DNA from: JBMNMU01 sp050953505
GTDB taxonomy: Bacteria; Bacillota; Clostridia; Peptostreptococcales; Anaerovoracaceae
DNA: 64,000 nt
Direction of reading: 5' to 3'
NCBI GenBank assembly: GCA_050953505.1
Contig: JBMNMU010000001.1
Coordinates: forward strand, 2,108,001-2,172,000
Part shown: positions 25,200 through 33,546 of the stretch, one piece after another
How the letters are laid out: each line of letters starts with the position of its first letter
How positions within the stretch are numbered: position 1 is the stretch's first letter
Translations under genes and position numbers: made by a program
Notes under the pieces: generated by a model
Told to the model about the DNA's origin: nothing
Databases searched by the model: none
The model's input: only the letters and a program-made list of their open reading frames with translations

Positions 25200-25246
25200 T
25201 GATATATGTCATTATAATTATATGCATCGTTTCCGGCATATGTCAA
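25200..25246 (-). promoter_or_regulatory. Promoter with paired operator-like palindromes (nifU-like gene)
   Basis: On the minus strand TTGACA (25246-25241), an 18-bp spacer and TATAAT (25222-25217) form a good sigma-A promoter. TGATATATGTCA (25200-25211) and CGGCATATGTCA (25234-25245) are near-copies of the palindromes upstream of the DUF5320 gene, again one on the -35 and one past the -10, 34 bp apart. The block TGTCAATAA-TATTTTCC is also shared. Confidence 0.75.
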
Positions 25247-25382
25247 TAATTATTTTCCACTAAGTACCGCCAAAAAACTTGATATGTATCCTTGGTAAAT
25301 CATTGTCATTCAAAAGGCCACATGTTATAATGAATTAATAAACAAGGTTACATTGTTAACATTTATTATGGAGGGTCTGAAG

Positions 25383-25694
25383 ATGGAAAAATTAATTTAT
25401 CAGATGAATTTATATAATGATAGTTCTGCCCTGAAGCAAGCTCTGTCCTATATGCTGGTTGATGTTGATGCTGGTCAAGAGTTGGCTAAACTATGTCATC
25501 CCGTTGCAGATTGCTATATGGAGGAAGTAAGACCCAAGGAAAAGATAGATTGTTCATCCTATGAAGAAATAGAATCATCTATCTCAAATAAGGACTTTTT
25601 GTTTGATATTAATCAGGCAAGATGCTGTATGCCTGCTTTGATAGACCCAAGTGGAGATGTCTCCAAACAATGTGAATTAATAGCGTCAATCTAA
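25383..25694 (+). CDS. Small protein of unknown function
   Basis: I do not recognise this 103-residue soluble protein. It starts MEKLIYQMNLYNDSSALKQA. Cys occurs at LAKLCHPVADCYME, KIDCSSY, ARCCMPAL and KQCELIAS, and its acidic character suggests a cytosolic protein. The ATG at 25383 is seven bases after GGAGGG and is preferred over the ATG at 25353. It is one of few plus-strand genes here, monocistronic, and ends in a strong terminator. Its promoter region faces that of nifU, so it may share regulation with the Fe-S genes, and the six Cys make a redox or metal role possible, but this is inference only. Confidence 0.65.
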   Translation: MEKLIYQMNLYNDSSALKQALSYMLVDVDAGQELAKLCHPVADCYMEEVRPKEKIDCSSYEEIESSISNKDFLFDINQARCCMPALIDPSGDVSKQCELIASI

Positions 25695-25717
25695 TAGGAT
25701 ATAATATCCTTTAATAC

Positions 25718-25745
25718 AAAAAGGTGCATGAAGATGCACCTTTTT
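25718..25745 (+). terminator. Strong intrinsic terminator
   Basis: GGTGCAT (25723-25729), loop GAAG, ATGCACC (25734-25740), then TTTTT; A5 on the left arm extends the pairing. It ends the small plus-strand gene and could also work in the opposite direction. Confidence 0.9.
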
Positions 25746-25851
25746 GTTGTATTTAATTCGTCCCGATTTCATTTTGATAAGGACTGTTATGAATTAAAGT
25801 ATGTATAATTTTCTATTCTTTTAAATCACTAATCCAAATTAAGAATCTTTT

Positions 25852-26595
25852 TTATAGATCCATAATCATTCCACCATCCACAACAAATTCGGCACCTGTT
25901 ACGAAGGAGGAATCATCTGAGGCCAAAAATATTACCATGTTTGATACTTCTTCTGGCGTTCCGGATCTTTTTAACGGAATAGCCTTTTCCAGCTCCTTAA
26001 CGACTTCTGCAACATCTCCCTGCAAGGCCATCGGTGTGGAAATAACACCTGGATGCACTGTATTTGCACGGATATTTAATGGACCATATTCTGCAGCAGC
26101 ACATCTAGTTATACCGTTTACAGCAAACTTTGATGCGCAATAAGCCCCAGCAGTAGGAGCACCTCTTAGCCCGTCTACGGAGGAAATATTGACAATAGAA
26201 CCTCCCCCAGCCTTTTTCATGGAAGGAACAACTGATTTTAGACTTAGAAAAATCGAAAGGGCATTGACATCCATTGTTTTTCGATAATCCTCTTCAGTCA
26301 GTTCATCTATTACTTTAAATATACCGATTCCGGCGTTATTTACGAGAACTGTAACAGGTCCAAATGTAGCTTCTGTTTCTTGAACAAGGTGATCCCATGC
26401 CTCGGCACTGGTAATATCCATCTTTACAAATCTAGCATTTTCTCCAAGCTTTTCTGCTAATGCTTGACCAGCCTCAGCATTTAGATCTGCCAACATCACT
26501 TTAGCACCTTCTTCTATAAATTTTTCAGCGTGAGTTAAACCCATTCCGCTGGCAGCACCTGTAATAATTGCAACTTTTCCTTCTAGCTTTCCCAT
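25852..26595 (-). CDS. SDR-family oxidoreductase
   Basis: This classical short-chain dehydrogenase/reductase has 247 residues. The cofactor motif is TGAASGMG near residue 13, followed by ADLNAE (acidic residue favouring NAD), NNAGIG, the catalytic Ser in NISSVDG, and YCASK with Tyr and Lys. The C-terminal FVTGAEFVVDGGM is typical. It resembles cyclopentanol/3-alpha-hydroxysteroid dehydrogenase-like SDRs, but the substrate cannot be told. The ATG at 26595 has GGAGAGG upstream. It appears monocistronic, with its own promoter and a short palindrome between promoter and gene. Confidence 0.88.
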   Translation of the reverse strand: MGKLEGKVAIITGAASGMGLTHAEKFIEEGAKVMLADLNAEAGQALAEKLGENARFVKMDITSAEAWDHLVQETEATFGPVTVLVNNAGIGIFKVIDELTEEDYRKTMDVNALSIFLSLKSVVPSMKKAGGGSIVNISSVDGLRGAPTAGAYCASKFAVNGITRCAAAEYGPLNIRANTVHPGVISTPMALQGDVAEVVKELEKAIPLKRSGTPEEVSNMVIFLASDDSSFVTGAEFVVDGGMIMDL

Positions 26596-26615
26596 ATATA
26601 ACCTCTCCTTAATAA

Positions 26616-26670
26616 AACCCACAACGGGTTAGTTTTTTTCTTAGTATAACTCATTTTGTAATAATGTCAA
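26616..26670 (-). promoter_or_regulatory. Sigma-A promoter and palindrome of the SDR gene
   Basis: On the minus strand TTGACA (26670-26665), 16 bp, TATACT (26648-26643). Downstream is AACCC-ACAAC-GGGTT (26616-26630), an inverted repeat placed where a repressor could block transcription (in TetR-like fashion). No candidate regulator gene is adjacent. Confidence 0.65.
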
Positions 26671-27085
26671 TAAATGTTATTTTATTATCTTTTTGTATAA
26701 AAGATTTGTTGTTTCCAATTGTCAATCTTTTAGTAATGGCTAAATTTCAACATTGTATATGGAATAACAAGGTTTCACATGTTTAAATATTATTTTATCA
26801 ATAAAAATGATAGATCAAGCCTTGGAAATTCAGTGTTTAAGAAATGTTTTCCTTTTGCAACTTTTATTTTTCTTAGATTTAAGCTTAAACCTACATATTT
26901 TGAGCTGCCTTACCCATGATATATATGGTAGTATAATTAAAAGGTTGAATTTGATAGGTGTACACGGAAATATCACTTTTCATTAATTCTCATATAACTG
27001 ATTAGTATCGTTCGATTAAAGCTCAATTTGCAACAGTAAAAGACTCAGCATTTATAGCATTTTTTAGTCTATGGAGGTGCGAAAA
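26671..27085. other. AT-rich divergent intergenic region
   Basis: No gene is seen in this AT-rich region. TTGCAA (27029-27034) with a 17-bp spacer to TTTATA is a weak promoter candidate for the cyclo-ligase. A TTGCAACTTTTAT stretch near 26860 resembles half of a sigma-54 promoter but lacks the -24 GG. Confidence 0.4.
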
Positions 27086-27661
27086 ATGGTTGATATACTA
27101 GATAAGAAGAAAAATATACGTAAACAGATTTTATCAATAAGAAATAATTTAGAATCCAATACTTTAGAAGAGCTATCTTCCATTGCCCGGGAAAAAATAT
27201 CTTCCATGGAGGAATTTAAGCGGGCTAAGACCGTAATGTCTTATATGGATTTTAGGGGAGAAGTTCCAACTGGCCAGCTAAATGATTATATTATCTCTAC
27301 CGGAAAAAGGCTTGTTTTGCCATTAACAGATAAGGATTTCAATATTATCCCTTATGAGATTGCCTCTGACCCTGATTGGAAATCAAAAAGCCTAATTAAA
27401 TCTTCCTTCGGGATATTAGAACCAAACCCTGATCGTTGTATCATAATTGATCCAACAATTATAGATTTTGTGATCGTCCCAGGGGTGGCTTTTGATTTAA
27501 ATTTTAACAGGCTAGGATATGGTAAGGGCTGCTATGATTGTTTTCTTCCTCTCCTACGGAAGGACGCTTTTAAGCTAGGCCTTGCCCATGAACTTCAGGT
27601 GGTTCAGGAGATTCCCATGGATTCTACAGACATTAGACTGGATTCTATATGTGTTATTTGA
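27086..27661 (+). CDS. 5-formyltetrahydrofolate cyclo-ligase
   Basis: This 191-residue protein of the 5-FTHF cyclo-ligase (MTHFS) family converts 5-formyl-THF to methenyl-THF with ATP. Evidence includes the N-terminal KKKNIRKQILSIRN, then YMDFRGEVPT, LVLPLTDKDF, FGILEPNP, and the signature VPGVAFDLNFNRLGYGKGCYD (cited by its core GVAFD...RLGYGKG-YD). Here a Cys follows GKG, where many homologues have Gly or Tyr. The ATG at 27086 has GGAGGTG upstream. It is a single gene followed by a hairpin; it is probably housekeeping and unrelated to its neighbours. Confidence 0.9.
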   Translation: MVDILDKKKNIRKQILSIRNNLESNTLEELSSIAREKISSMEEFKRAKTVMSYMDFRGEVPTGQLNDYIISTGKRLVLPLTDKDFNIIPYEIASDPDWKSKSLIKSSFGILEPNPDRCIIIDPTIIDFVIVPGVAFDLNFNRLGYGKGCYDCFLPLLRKDAFKLGLAHELQVVQEIPMDSTDIRLDSICVI

Positions 27662-27696
27662 AAGGAAAATTAGCATATCGATAAAAGGAAACAGAC

Positions 27697-27736
27697 AGGG
27701 TGGCATCTTGCCGCGATTAGGCAATAGTGCCACCCT
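27697..27736 (+). terminator. Nested hairpin after cyclo-ligase
   Basis: AGGGTGGCA (27697-27705) pairs with TGCCACCCT (27728-27736); an inner stem TTGCC/GGCAA extends it. TATCTTTATT follows. It probably ends the cyclo-ligase transcript and blocks the convergent one. Confidence 0.75.
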
Positions 27737-27765
27737 TATCTTTATTACGTGCCCAAAATTCCATC

Positions 27766-28188
27766 TTAGACATGATCATCTTTTATATCGTCTAGACCTC
27801 GTATCACCTTGTCCAAAAGTTCTGCTGATAACTGTTGAAATTGCTGAATTCCCGCTGGTGTTATGTTATCCAAATGAATACCCGCAGAAACTACCGTCAC
27901 ACAGTTATATCTTAAGCAAAGCGCTTCCGAAAACTTCTTTGCAATTACATCATCCTTGTGGCCTATGCAGTTATAGATAGATGTGGTACAGCTCAGCTTT
28001 TCAGAATCCTTAAGGCTTGGCCTAGGGGTACTTATTGCCACTGCCCCAATATGTGGATCTGGGCCTCCTCCTATATAAACATTAATACCGTCAAAGGTGC
28101 CAGACACAGTGGAAAATACCTGAAATGGCAGTTCGCTAACGATTATATTTAGGCTATCAATTTTAACGTTTTTTTTATTTTCACTCAT
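27766..28188 (-). CDS. LpdD-like prenylated-flavin chaperone
   Basis: This 140-residue protein contains GGGPDPHIGAVAISTPRPSL near residue 48 and SCTTSIYNCIGHKDDVIAK near 70, then VSAGIHLDNITPAGIQ. These are the conserved stretches I associate with LpdD, the small protein of gallate decarboxylase systems thought to help load prenylated FMN into UbiD-type enzymes. It overlaps or abuts the UbiX gene: the stop of ubiX is two bases before this ATG (28188). A sigma-54 promoter precedes the ubiX-lpdD pair. The UbiD partner lies 7 kb away in a second sigma-54 operon. Confidence 0.72.
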   Translation of the reverse strand: MSENKKNVKIDSLNIIVSELPFQVFSTVSGTFDGINVYIGGGPDPHIGAVAISTPRPSLKDSEKLSCTTSIYNCIGHKDDVIAKKFSEALCLRYNCVTVVSAGIHLDNITPAGIQQFQQLSAELLDKVIRGLDDIKDDHV

Positions 28189-28190
28189 TT

Positions 28191-28745
28191 CTAACCTTCC
28201 CACCTCTTCAATATATCTGATTCTATGCCAAACTGATCCAATACCCTTCCCACAGTCTGATTGACAATGTCATCAATAGTCTCCGGATTATTATAGAAGG
28301 CCGGTACTGGAGGCATTATGATGGTACCCATACGGGAAAGCTTTAACATGTTTTCAAGATGTATTGTATTTAAGGGAGTCTCTCTTACTACTAGTAACAA
28401 TTTCCGTCGTTCTTTCAGACAGACATCCGCACCCCGGCACAGCAAGTCACTGCCAATACCATTGGCAATACCGCCCAAGGTCTTCATACTGCAAGGCATA
28501 ATTACCATTCCCTCTGTCCGAAAGGAGCCACTGGATATCTTTGCCGCCATATTCTCTGCATCATAATGGTAGTCTGCCAGCTGAATTACCATTTCTAAAT
28601 TGTAATCTGTTTCTCTTTCCATAGTATATGCGGCCCACTTGCTAATGACTAAATGTGATTCTACATTAGCCTTTTTCAATTCTTCTAATAATCTAATTCC
28701 GTAAATGGCACCAGAGGCGCCGCTAATTCCAACAATGATCTTCAT
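28191..28745 (-). CDS. ubiX: Flavin prenyltransferase
   Basis: This UbiX/Pad1-family enzyme of 184 residues makes prenylated FMN from FMN and dimethylallyl phosphate for UbiD decarboxylases. It begins IIVGISGASGAIYGIRLLEEL (core GISGASGAIYG), with HLVISKWA, SGSFRTEGMVIMPCSMKTLG and LLVVRETPLNTIHLENML, all family hallmarks. It starts at ATG 28745 and is first of a two-gene operon with the LpdD-like gene. A -24/-12 promoter stands 115 bp upstream. The context with UbiD and subunit D at 34905-36553 suggests inducible decarboxylation of a hydroxyaryl acid, rather than ubiquinone or menaquinone synthesis. Confidence 0.93.
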   Translation of the reverse strand: MKIIVGISGASGAIYGIRLLEELKKANVESHLVISKWAAYTMERETDYNLEMVIQLADYHYDAENMAAKISSGSFRTEGMVIMPCSMKTLGGIANGIGSDLLCRGADVCLKERRKLLLVVRETPLNTIHLENMLKLSRMGTIIMPPVPAFYNNPETIDDIVNQTVGRVLDQFGIESDILKRWEG

Positions 28746-28860
28746 AATAATGTCATCCTTTTCTTTTAACCCCTACCCTAAACAAGTGGTGTATTATAGA
28801 GCAGGTTTTATGCTTAAGATCTCTGTTTAAGTGAGATCCATCCAATTGGATTATAACAAG

Positions 28861-28876
28861 CGCAAGTTTCATGCCA
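28861..28876 (-). promoter_or_regulatory. Sigma-54 promoter of ubiX operon
   Basis: On the minus strand TTGGCATGAAACTTGCG matches the -24/-12 consensus, with the exact spacing of GG and GC. Enhancer-like palindromes follow 50-110 bp upstream, and the divergent gene encodes a sigma-54 activator. Confidence 0.88.
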
Positions 28877-28922
28877 ATGGTAGAAGCCCATTCTGTGAAG
28901 CCCCAAACCTCAACATTGCACC

Positions 28923-28985
28923 ATGTTATCGTAACATTTTTTATTTGTTCATACAAAATAATGTGCCACAAGTGTGCCTAGCACA
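28923..28985. promoter_or_regulatory. Enhancer-like palindromes between ubiX and its activator
   Basis: ATGTTA-TCG-TAACAT (28923-28937) and TGTGC-CTA-GCACA (28973-28985) are perfect inverted repeats; TGTGCCACAA adjoins the latter. They lie 47-125 bp upstream of the -24 box, the usual place for activator binding. The TGTGC/GCACA half-sites recur upstream of the UbiD operon. Confidence 0.65.
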
Positions 28986-29143
28986 TTCATAGCACGATTA
29001 TATTCGTTTTACCTTTTTATTCTCTCTTAACTTTACCCTGGCAGCCATAATCAGCACACAATATCCCACACTGCACATAATCCACCTTTCCTTTTGACAA
29101 CTATTTTGCTATAATGACCATAATGTGACATATGGAGGCAAGT

Positions 29144-30535
29144 ATGGAAAAAATGATTTCTCAGCTACAATACTCATCACAGCATTTTCGTTCCCTAATG
29201 AACTCTTGCAATGTAGGGGTTATCGTTACTAATTCTGTTGGATATATTTGTGATATGAACCAGCATGCTTTTACTCTACTTGGCCTTGATAAAAGTGATT
29301 GTCTTGGATATCATTTCTTTGATATTTTAGACTTTAGTCTCAATCCCCAAGGCTCCATTAGCTTATCTGAAAATATGAAAAACCAAACCCTTATTGTAAA
29401 AACAAAAAAATATAAAAAGGAAAAATTCGTTTTTTCCATAGAAATCGTTTCACCTATAGGAAGCACATCCTACGAGACTATTATAACATTTTTTCCCTCA
29501 GACCTTAAAAAGGACGCGAAATCAGACGTCTCTGTATCCAATGGCTTTGATGCAAAGTATACCTTTGATTCAATTATTAAAACATCCTATTGTATGCGAG
29601 AGGTTGAAAGAATAGGCAAGATTGCAGCAAAAACATCTTCAAATGTTTTGATTTACGGAGAAAGCGGAACTGGAAAAGAGCTTATTGCTCAATCCATACA
29701 TAATGAAAGCGACAGACGCAATGGGCCTTTTGTTGCTTTAAATTGTGGCGCAATTCCCGAAGGTCTCATTGAAAGTGAATTATTTGGTTATGAAGGCGGA
29801 ACCTTTACAGGTGCAAGGGCAACTGGGCAGGCAGGAAAGTTTGAAATGGCCTCAGGGGGAACAATCTTTCTTGATGAAATCGCTGACATGCCGTTAAATC
29901 TACAAGTTATACTTTTGCGTGTACTGCAATCCCGCGAAATATTAAGGCTTGGTGGTAAAAGTCCTAAGAAGGTGGACGTAAGAGTGATTGCTGCAACCAA
30001 TGCAAATCTAAAGGAATGTATTGCAAATAAAACATTTCGTAACGATTTATATTATCGTCTTAATGTGTTTGGAATTAATGTCCCTCCATTGCGAGAGCGA
30101 AAAGAAGATATCAAAATACTTGCAAAACATTTTATCGGTCTTGTCAACGAGAGGGAAGGAACCAACGTTTACGATCTTGATTCCACGGTGATGGACATGT
30201 TTATGGAATATAATTGGCCAGGCAACATCCGAGAGCTAGAAAACATTATTGAATGGTCAGTGAATATGGCCGCAGAACCAATCATCCATGTGCGGGATCT
30301 ACCAATGGATTTTGTACAGCCCTTTCTATCCGATGCTACACCAGCTACTGTACAATCTCCAACAAAATCAAAAGAAGAGGCGGATCCTGAACTAAAGTAT
30401 GAAATATTAGTCTCTACTTTAAAAAGTGTAAAGGGCAACGTGAATAAAGCTTCTACAATCCTCGGCATCGGTAGAAGGTCTCTTTATCGAAAATTTGAAG
30501 AATACGACATTAATCCAGCAAACTTTAGAAAATAA
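29144..30535 (+). CDS. PAS-containing sigma-54 enhancer-binding protein
   Basis: This 463-residue activator of sigma-54 RNA polymerase has an N-terminal PAS-like sensor domain (SLMNSCNVGVIVTNSVGYI, residues 15-110), an AAA+ domain (Walker A GESGTGKELIAQS near residue 172; Walker B GGTIFLDEIADM; arginine-finger region FRNDLYYRLNVF) and a C-terminal Fis-type helix-turn-helix (ASTILGIGRRSLYRKFEEY). The sigma-54-contacting loop reads GTFTGA instead of the canonical GAFTGA. The ATG at 29144 lies five bases after GGAGG and is preferred over 29132. It is divergent from ubiX and is the likely activator of the ubiX and UbiD/TRAP promoters. The PAS domain may sense the aromatic acid or redox state. Confidence 0.9.
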   Translation: MEKMISQLQYSSQHFRSLMNSCNVGVIVTNSVGYICDMNQHAFTLLGLDKSDCLGYHFFDILDFSLNPQGSISLSENMKNQTLIVKTKKYKKEKFVFSIEIVSPIGSTSYETIITFFPSDLKKDAKSDVSVSNGFDAKYTFDSIIKTSYCMREVERIGKIAAKTSSNVLIYGESGTGKELIAQSIHNESDRRNGPFVALNCGAIPEGLIESELFGYEGGTFTGARATGQAGKFEMASGGTIFLDEIADMPLNLQVILLRVLQSREILRLGGKSPKKVDVRVIAATNANLKECIANKTFRNDLYYRLNVFGINVPPLRERKEDIKILAKHFIGLVNEREGTNVYDLDSTVMDMFMEYNWPGNIRELENIIEWSVNMAAEPIIHVRDLPMDFVQPFLSDATPATVQSPTKSKEEADPELKYEILVSTLKSVKGNVNKASTILGIGRRSLYRKFEEYDINPANFRK

Positions 30536-30552
30536 GAGAGTCGTTCAGGCCT

Positions 30553-31596
30553 CTATTTATCTTCGTGATAAAGTATGGCCTTTATAATATTTCCTTTATC
30601 CTTGTGTTCAAAAATATTCCTATAATTGGAGAAAGCTTCTCTATGTGTGATCAACGGCTTTGTGGAGATTGTGCCACGTTCTAGCATGGATCTAACCATG
30701 TTCCAGCTGCTGGCAGAAGAACTATAGGAAAAGATCAGGTCCATACTTTTAAAGACGGCCTTTTTCCAAGGAACAAGGATATCTCTTTCCCCCGGCATAC
30801 CCATAGTAAGTAGTCGCCCATTTTTCTTTAATATATCTATGGCATGGTTTACGGCCCTTTCATCACCTGCACATTCTACCGCTAGGTCAACCCCTCCTCC
30901 ATCTGTTAAATCATCTATGAATTCCTTAACATTTATTTTATCTACATTGATAACATGGTCTGCACCTAATTCAAGTGCTTTAGGCAACCTAACAGGAGCA
31001 TCTCTATCCGTTCCTAACATGATGACCCTTTTGGCTCCATAATGTTTCGCCATTTGAAGAGAAAGAAGTCCTATTGTACCGCATCCTATAATTGCTACCG
31101 TATCCTCAGGTTGAACCTTTGTCCTTTCCAGCATACCATGGGCAGCAACGGCCGCAGGCTCCATAACAGCGCCCTCATCAAAGGACAGGTTGTCTGGAAT
31201 ACTGTGTAAAATGAATTCTGGCAAAGCAACATACTCTGCAAAAACACCATTCATATGTATACCAGGCGCCCTTCTATTTGCACATAGATGAAAATCTCCT
31301 TTTCGGCAATCCACGCACCAACCACAGCTTTGAACATTAAGCTCTGATGCCACACGGTCCCCTACGGAAAAATGACTTACCTTACTTCCTACATCTACGA
31401 TTTCTCCACTGAACTCATGTCCTAAAATAATTGGAACATTCGTATTGAAATCTCCCTCGTAAATGAGCATATCACTCCCACAAACGCCCATTGAATTTAC
31501 CTTAATTAAGACTTCTGAGTCTTTATATACAGGAATAGGAACTTCTTTTAGCTCTAAATTTCCTTTCCCTAATTTCGTTTTTATTATAGCCTTCAT
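30553..31596 (-). CDS. Zinc-dependent medium-chain alcohol dehydrogenase
   Basis: This MDR-superfamily dehydrogenase of 347 residues has the catalytic zinc motif GVCGSDMLIYEG and GHEFSGEIVDVGSKV, the structural-zinc Cys cluster (CGWCVDCRKGDFHLC), and the NAD-binding motif IIGCGTIGLLSLQMAKHYGAK. It is similar to sorbitol/threonine/galactitol-phosphate dehydrogenase-like enzymes; the substrate is unknown. It comes last after the UbiD-TRAP genes, separated from the small permease gene by a hairpin and 183 bp, so expression may be reduced. It converges with the sigma-54 activator gene. Confidence 0.88.
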   Translation of the reverse strand: MKAIIKTKLGKGNLELKEVPIPVYKDSEVLIKVNSMGVCGSDMLIYEGDFNTNVPIILGHEFSGEIVDVGSKVSHFSVGDRVASELNVQSCGWCVDCRKGDFHLCANRRAPGIHMNGVFAEYVALPEFILHSIPDNLSFDEGAVMEPAAVAAHGMLERTKVQPEDTVAIIGCGTIGLLSLQMAKHYGAKRVIMLGTDRDAPVRLPKALELGADHVINVDKINVKEFIDDLTDGGGVDLAVECAGDERAVNHAIDILKKNGRLLTMGMPGERDILVPWKKAVFKSMDLIFSYSSSASSWNMVRSMLERGTISTKPLITHREAFSNYRNIFEHKDKGNIIKAILYHEDK

Positions 31597-31685
31597 TTTT
31601 ACCCCCGACCCTCTATCTCCTATTTAAAAATAAAGTTTACTATATTCCCCTACGGGTTTCAAGTTTAATTATCCATTCTACAAAC

Positions 31686-31744
31686 AGAGCATATCCAGGC
31701 TGAAGTTTTCCTCCCTGTGCCCTTTGGCAGCCTGAATATGCTCT
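31686..31744 (-). terminator. Long stem-loop between dctQ-like gene and dehydrogenase
   Basis: AGAGCATATCCAGGCTG (31686-31702) pairs with CAGCCTGAATATGCTCT (31728-31744) with one mismatch. TTTG follows on the minus strand. It is a probable partial terminator that separates TRAP from dehydrogenase expression. Confidence 0.65.
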
Positions 31745-31779
31745 TTCTTACCTGTCTATATTTGCTTTAGATTTACTTT

Positions 31780-32307
31780 TTATACACCATAAACAGTTCC
31801 AGCTCCATCGTCATTTTTATCGTCACTAAATGCATTGATGATTTCCATTATGCCATCAATAAATAGCAAGATGGTGTATAGTCCATATCCTACTACCATA
31901 AAATACATAAATGGTGCATATGGAATGCTAATTACAGATGTCCCCGCACTGGAAGCTAGATAACTCCCTGCCTGAAGAAAAACTGCATACACCATAAGAG
32001 CCATCACCACTGCACTTACCAGCAAAACGATCCCATCTATAATCTGACGAAGGGTCTTGGGATACTTGTTGATAAAGATATCAACTCTTACATGTCCCTT
32101 AGCAACCTGAAGATATGGCACTGCTAAAGCGACAATAAGCACTAATCCCATCTCAGTCATTTCATAGCTCCCTATAATACTAAATGTGCTGACTTTTCTC
32201 AAGACGACATCGATGGTGGTGATACACATGAGCGCAAAGGTCACAGCCATAGCGATATAGGCAAGCTTTTCAGTTATTCCGCTAACAATATTTCTAGCTT
32301 GTTTCAA
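31780..32307 (-). CDS. dctQ: TRAP transporter small permease
   Basis: This is the DctQ-type four-helix subunit of a tripartite ATP-independent periplasmic transporter, about 175 residues. Membrane segments lie near residues 15-35, 48-68, 90-112 and 130-152. Motifs include the N-terminal hydrophobic stretch MAVTFALMCITTIDVVLRK and KGHVRVDIFINKYP. The start I choose is TTG 32307, preceded by AAGGAGGGG, rather than the earlier TTG at 32325. It follows the substrate-binding protein gene. In this operon the TRAP system probably imports the aromatic acid that UbiD decarboxylates. Confidence 0.88.
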   Translation of the reverse strand: MKQARNIVSGITEKLAYIAMAVTFALMCITTIDVVLRKVSTFSIIGSYEMTEMGLVLIVALAVPYLQVAKGHVRVDIFINKYPKTLRQIIDGIVLLVSAVVMALMVYAVFLQAGSYLASSAGTSVISIPYAPFMYFMVVGYGLYTILLFIDGIMEIINAFSDDKNDDGAGTVYGV

Positions 32308-32334
32308 GGGTACCCCTCCTTTCAAAGAGTGGCA

Positions 32335-33390
32335 TTATTCCGCATGTCTTTCTACAGCTTCCATTACAGCTTCATAAATTTCCTGTCCTGGATAGCCTTT
32401 GTCATTCATGCTTTGGATCCAATTATTTGTCACTTCATCAGCAATAGCTTGAAGTTTTTCATGTTCAGCATCATTTAGAGTATAAATTTCTCCGCCTCTT
32501 TCAGCAATGATACCTCTAAGTTCTGCTTCAATATCATCCCATGCGCTTCCGGCAATGCCAAGAGCCGCTTCTCCACTGGCCGCATCAAGAATACCTTGCA
32601 AATCTTCTGGAAGAGAGTTGTATTTATCTTTATTCATCAGCAAGAAGTATGGATTAACAGTTATAGCTTCATCAACATAGTAGTTTAATTGCTCATAGAA
32701 CTTACGTGCGTATATTACATGCCAGTCGGCTATAATGGCATCAATGGTATTGTTTTCAATTGCACTGTAAAGTTCGCCAATCTCTACATTGATTGGGCCA
32801 GCACCTGTAGCCATGATGAAATCGTTTGGAGGTCCTGATAAAGCCCTGATGTTCAACCCTTTTATCTGATCTACAGTTTCAATCTTTTTGCTCTTACTGG
32901 AAATAGGGGACTCACAGTTTGCATGGAGAAGAAGTACATGGAAATCTTCATATTCTGCATCTAGATAGTCTGTATTTGTGAAAACATCCCAAAAAGCCGC
33001 GCTAGCTTGTGCTGCAGAAGTAATTCCTCTCATCGGTAGAGAGAAAGCATCTGTTACAGGGAACTGCCCTGGGAAAAAGGATTGAAGACCCCAGCTAATA
33101 TCAGCAGTACCATTTTGAACCATTTCAATAGCCGTTCTTGGACCACCTAAAGCTCCCGCGTGGAAAATATTTAATTGTAGTCTACCATCACTAGCCTCTT
33201 CTACCTGAGCTGCCCAAGCGTTTAAAAATTGTCCTGTGGCACTTGCTTCAGGGTCATGGCTATGTACATTCAATTGGTATACCTTGTCTGTATCTCCAGT
33301 TCCTTCTCCTCCTTCGCTTCCTCCACAGCCAGCAAGGAAGAGGGATAAACCGAGTACAATGGCTAAAAATAAGCATAATCTCTTTTTCAT
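32335..33390 (-). CDS. dctP: TRAP transporter substrate-binding lipoprotein
   Basis: This DctP-family protein of 351 residues has a lipoprotein signal peptide with lipobox LAGC (residues 1-22), so it is tethered outside the membrane in this Gram-positive-type cell. The body shows LNVHSHDPEASATGQFLNAW, FHAGALGGPRTAIEMVQNGT (core GGPRTAIEMVQNG), LNIRALSGPPNDFI, and the conserved Arg that binds carboxylates in many DctP proteins (IRALSGP). The substrate is probably a carboxylic acid. The gene order is M, P, Q, starting after the UbiD genes. Confidence 0.9.
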   Translation of the reverse strand: MKKRLCLFLAIVLGLSLFLAGCGGSEGGEGTGDTDKVYQLNVHSHDPEASATGQFLNAWAAQVEEASDGRLQLNIFHAGALGGPRTAIEMVQNGTADISWGLQSFFPGQFPVTDAFSLPMRGITSAAQASAAFWDVFTNTDYLDAEYEDFHVLLLHANCESPISSKSKKIETVDQIKGLNIRALSGPPNDFIMATGAGPINVEIGELYSAIENNTIDAIIADWHVIYARKFYEQLNYYVDEAITVNPYFLLMNKDKYNSLPEDLQGILDAASGEAALGIAGSAWDDIEAELRGIIAERGGEIYTLNDAEHEKLQAIADEVTNNWIQSMNDKGYPGQEIYEAVMEAVERHAE

Positions 33391-33546
33391 ATTTTCTTCT
33401 CCTTTTCAACTCTTACTATTTATAACTCTACAATTTTTATTGCAGGTTTTGACTAGTTGATTGCAGCAAAGAAATCTCAAATTGATTTAAGCTGCAACTT
33501 ATCGATCATCAAAGCAAACTCCCTTTGATAATATGAAATTTTCTTC

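Noticed and set aside
26855..26885. Possible sigma-54 promoter TTGCAACTTTTAT
   Set aside because: The -12 half resembles the others, but the -24 GG pair is missing and no activator gene is adjacent.
28753..28971. Minus-strand frame of 72 codons upstream of ubiX
   Set aside because: It covers the sigma-54 promoter and enhancer palindromes, and its sequence looks like no protein.
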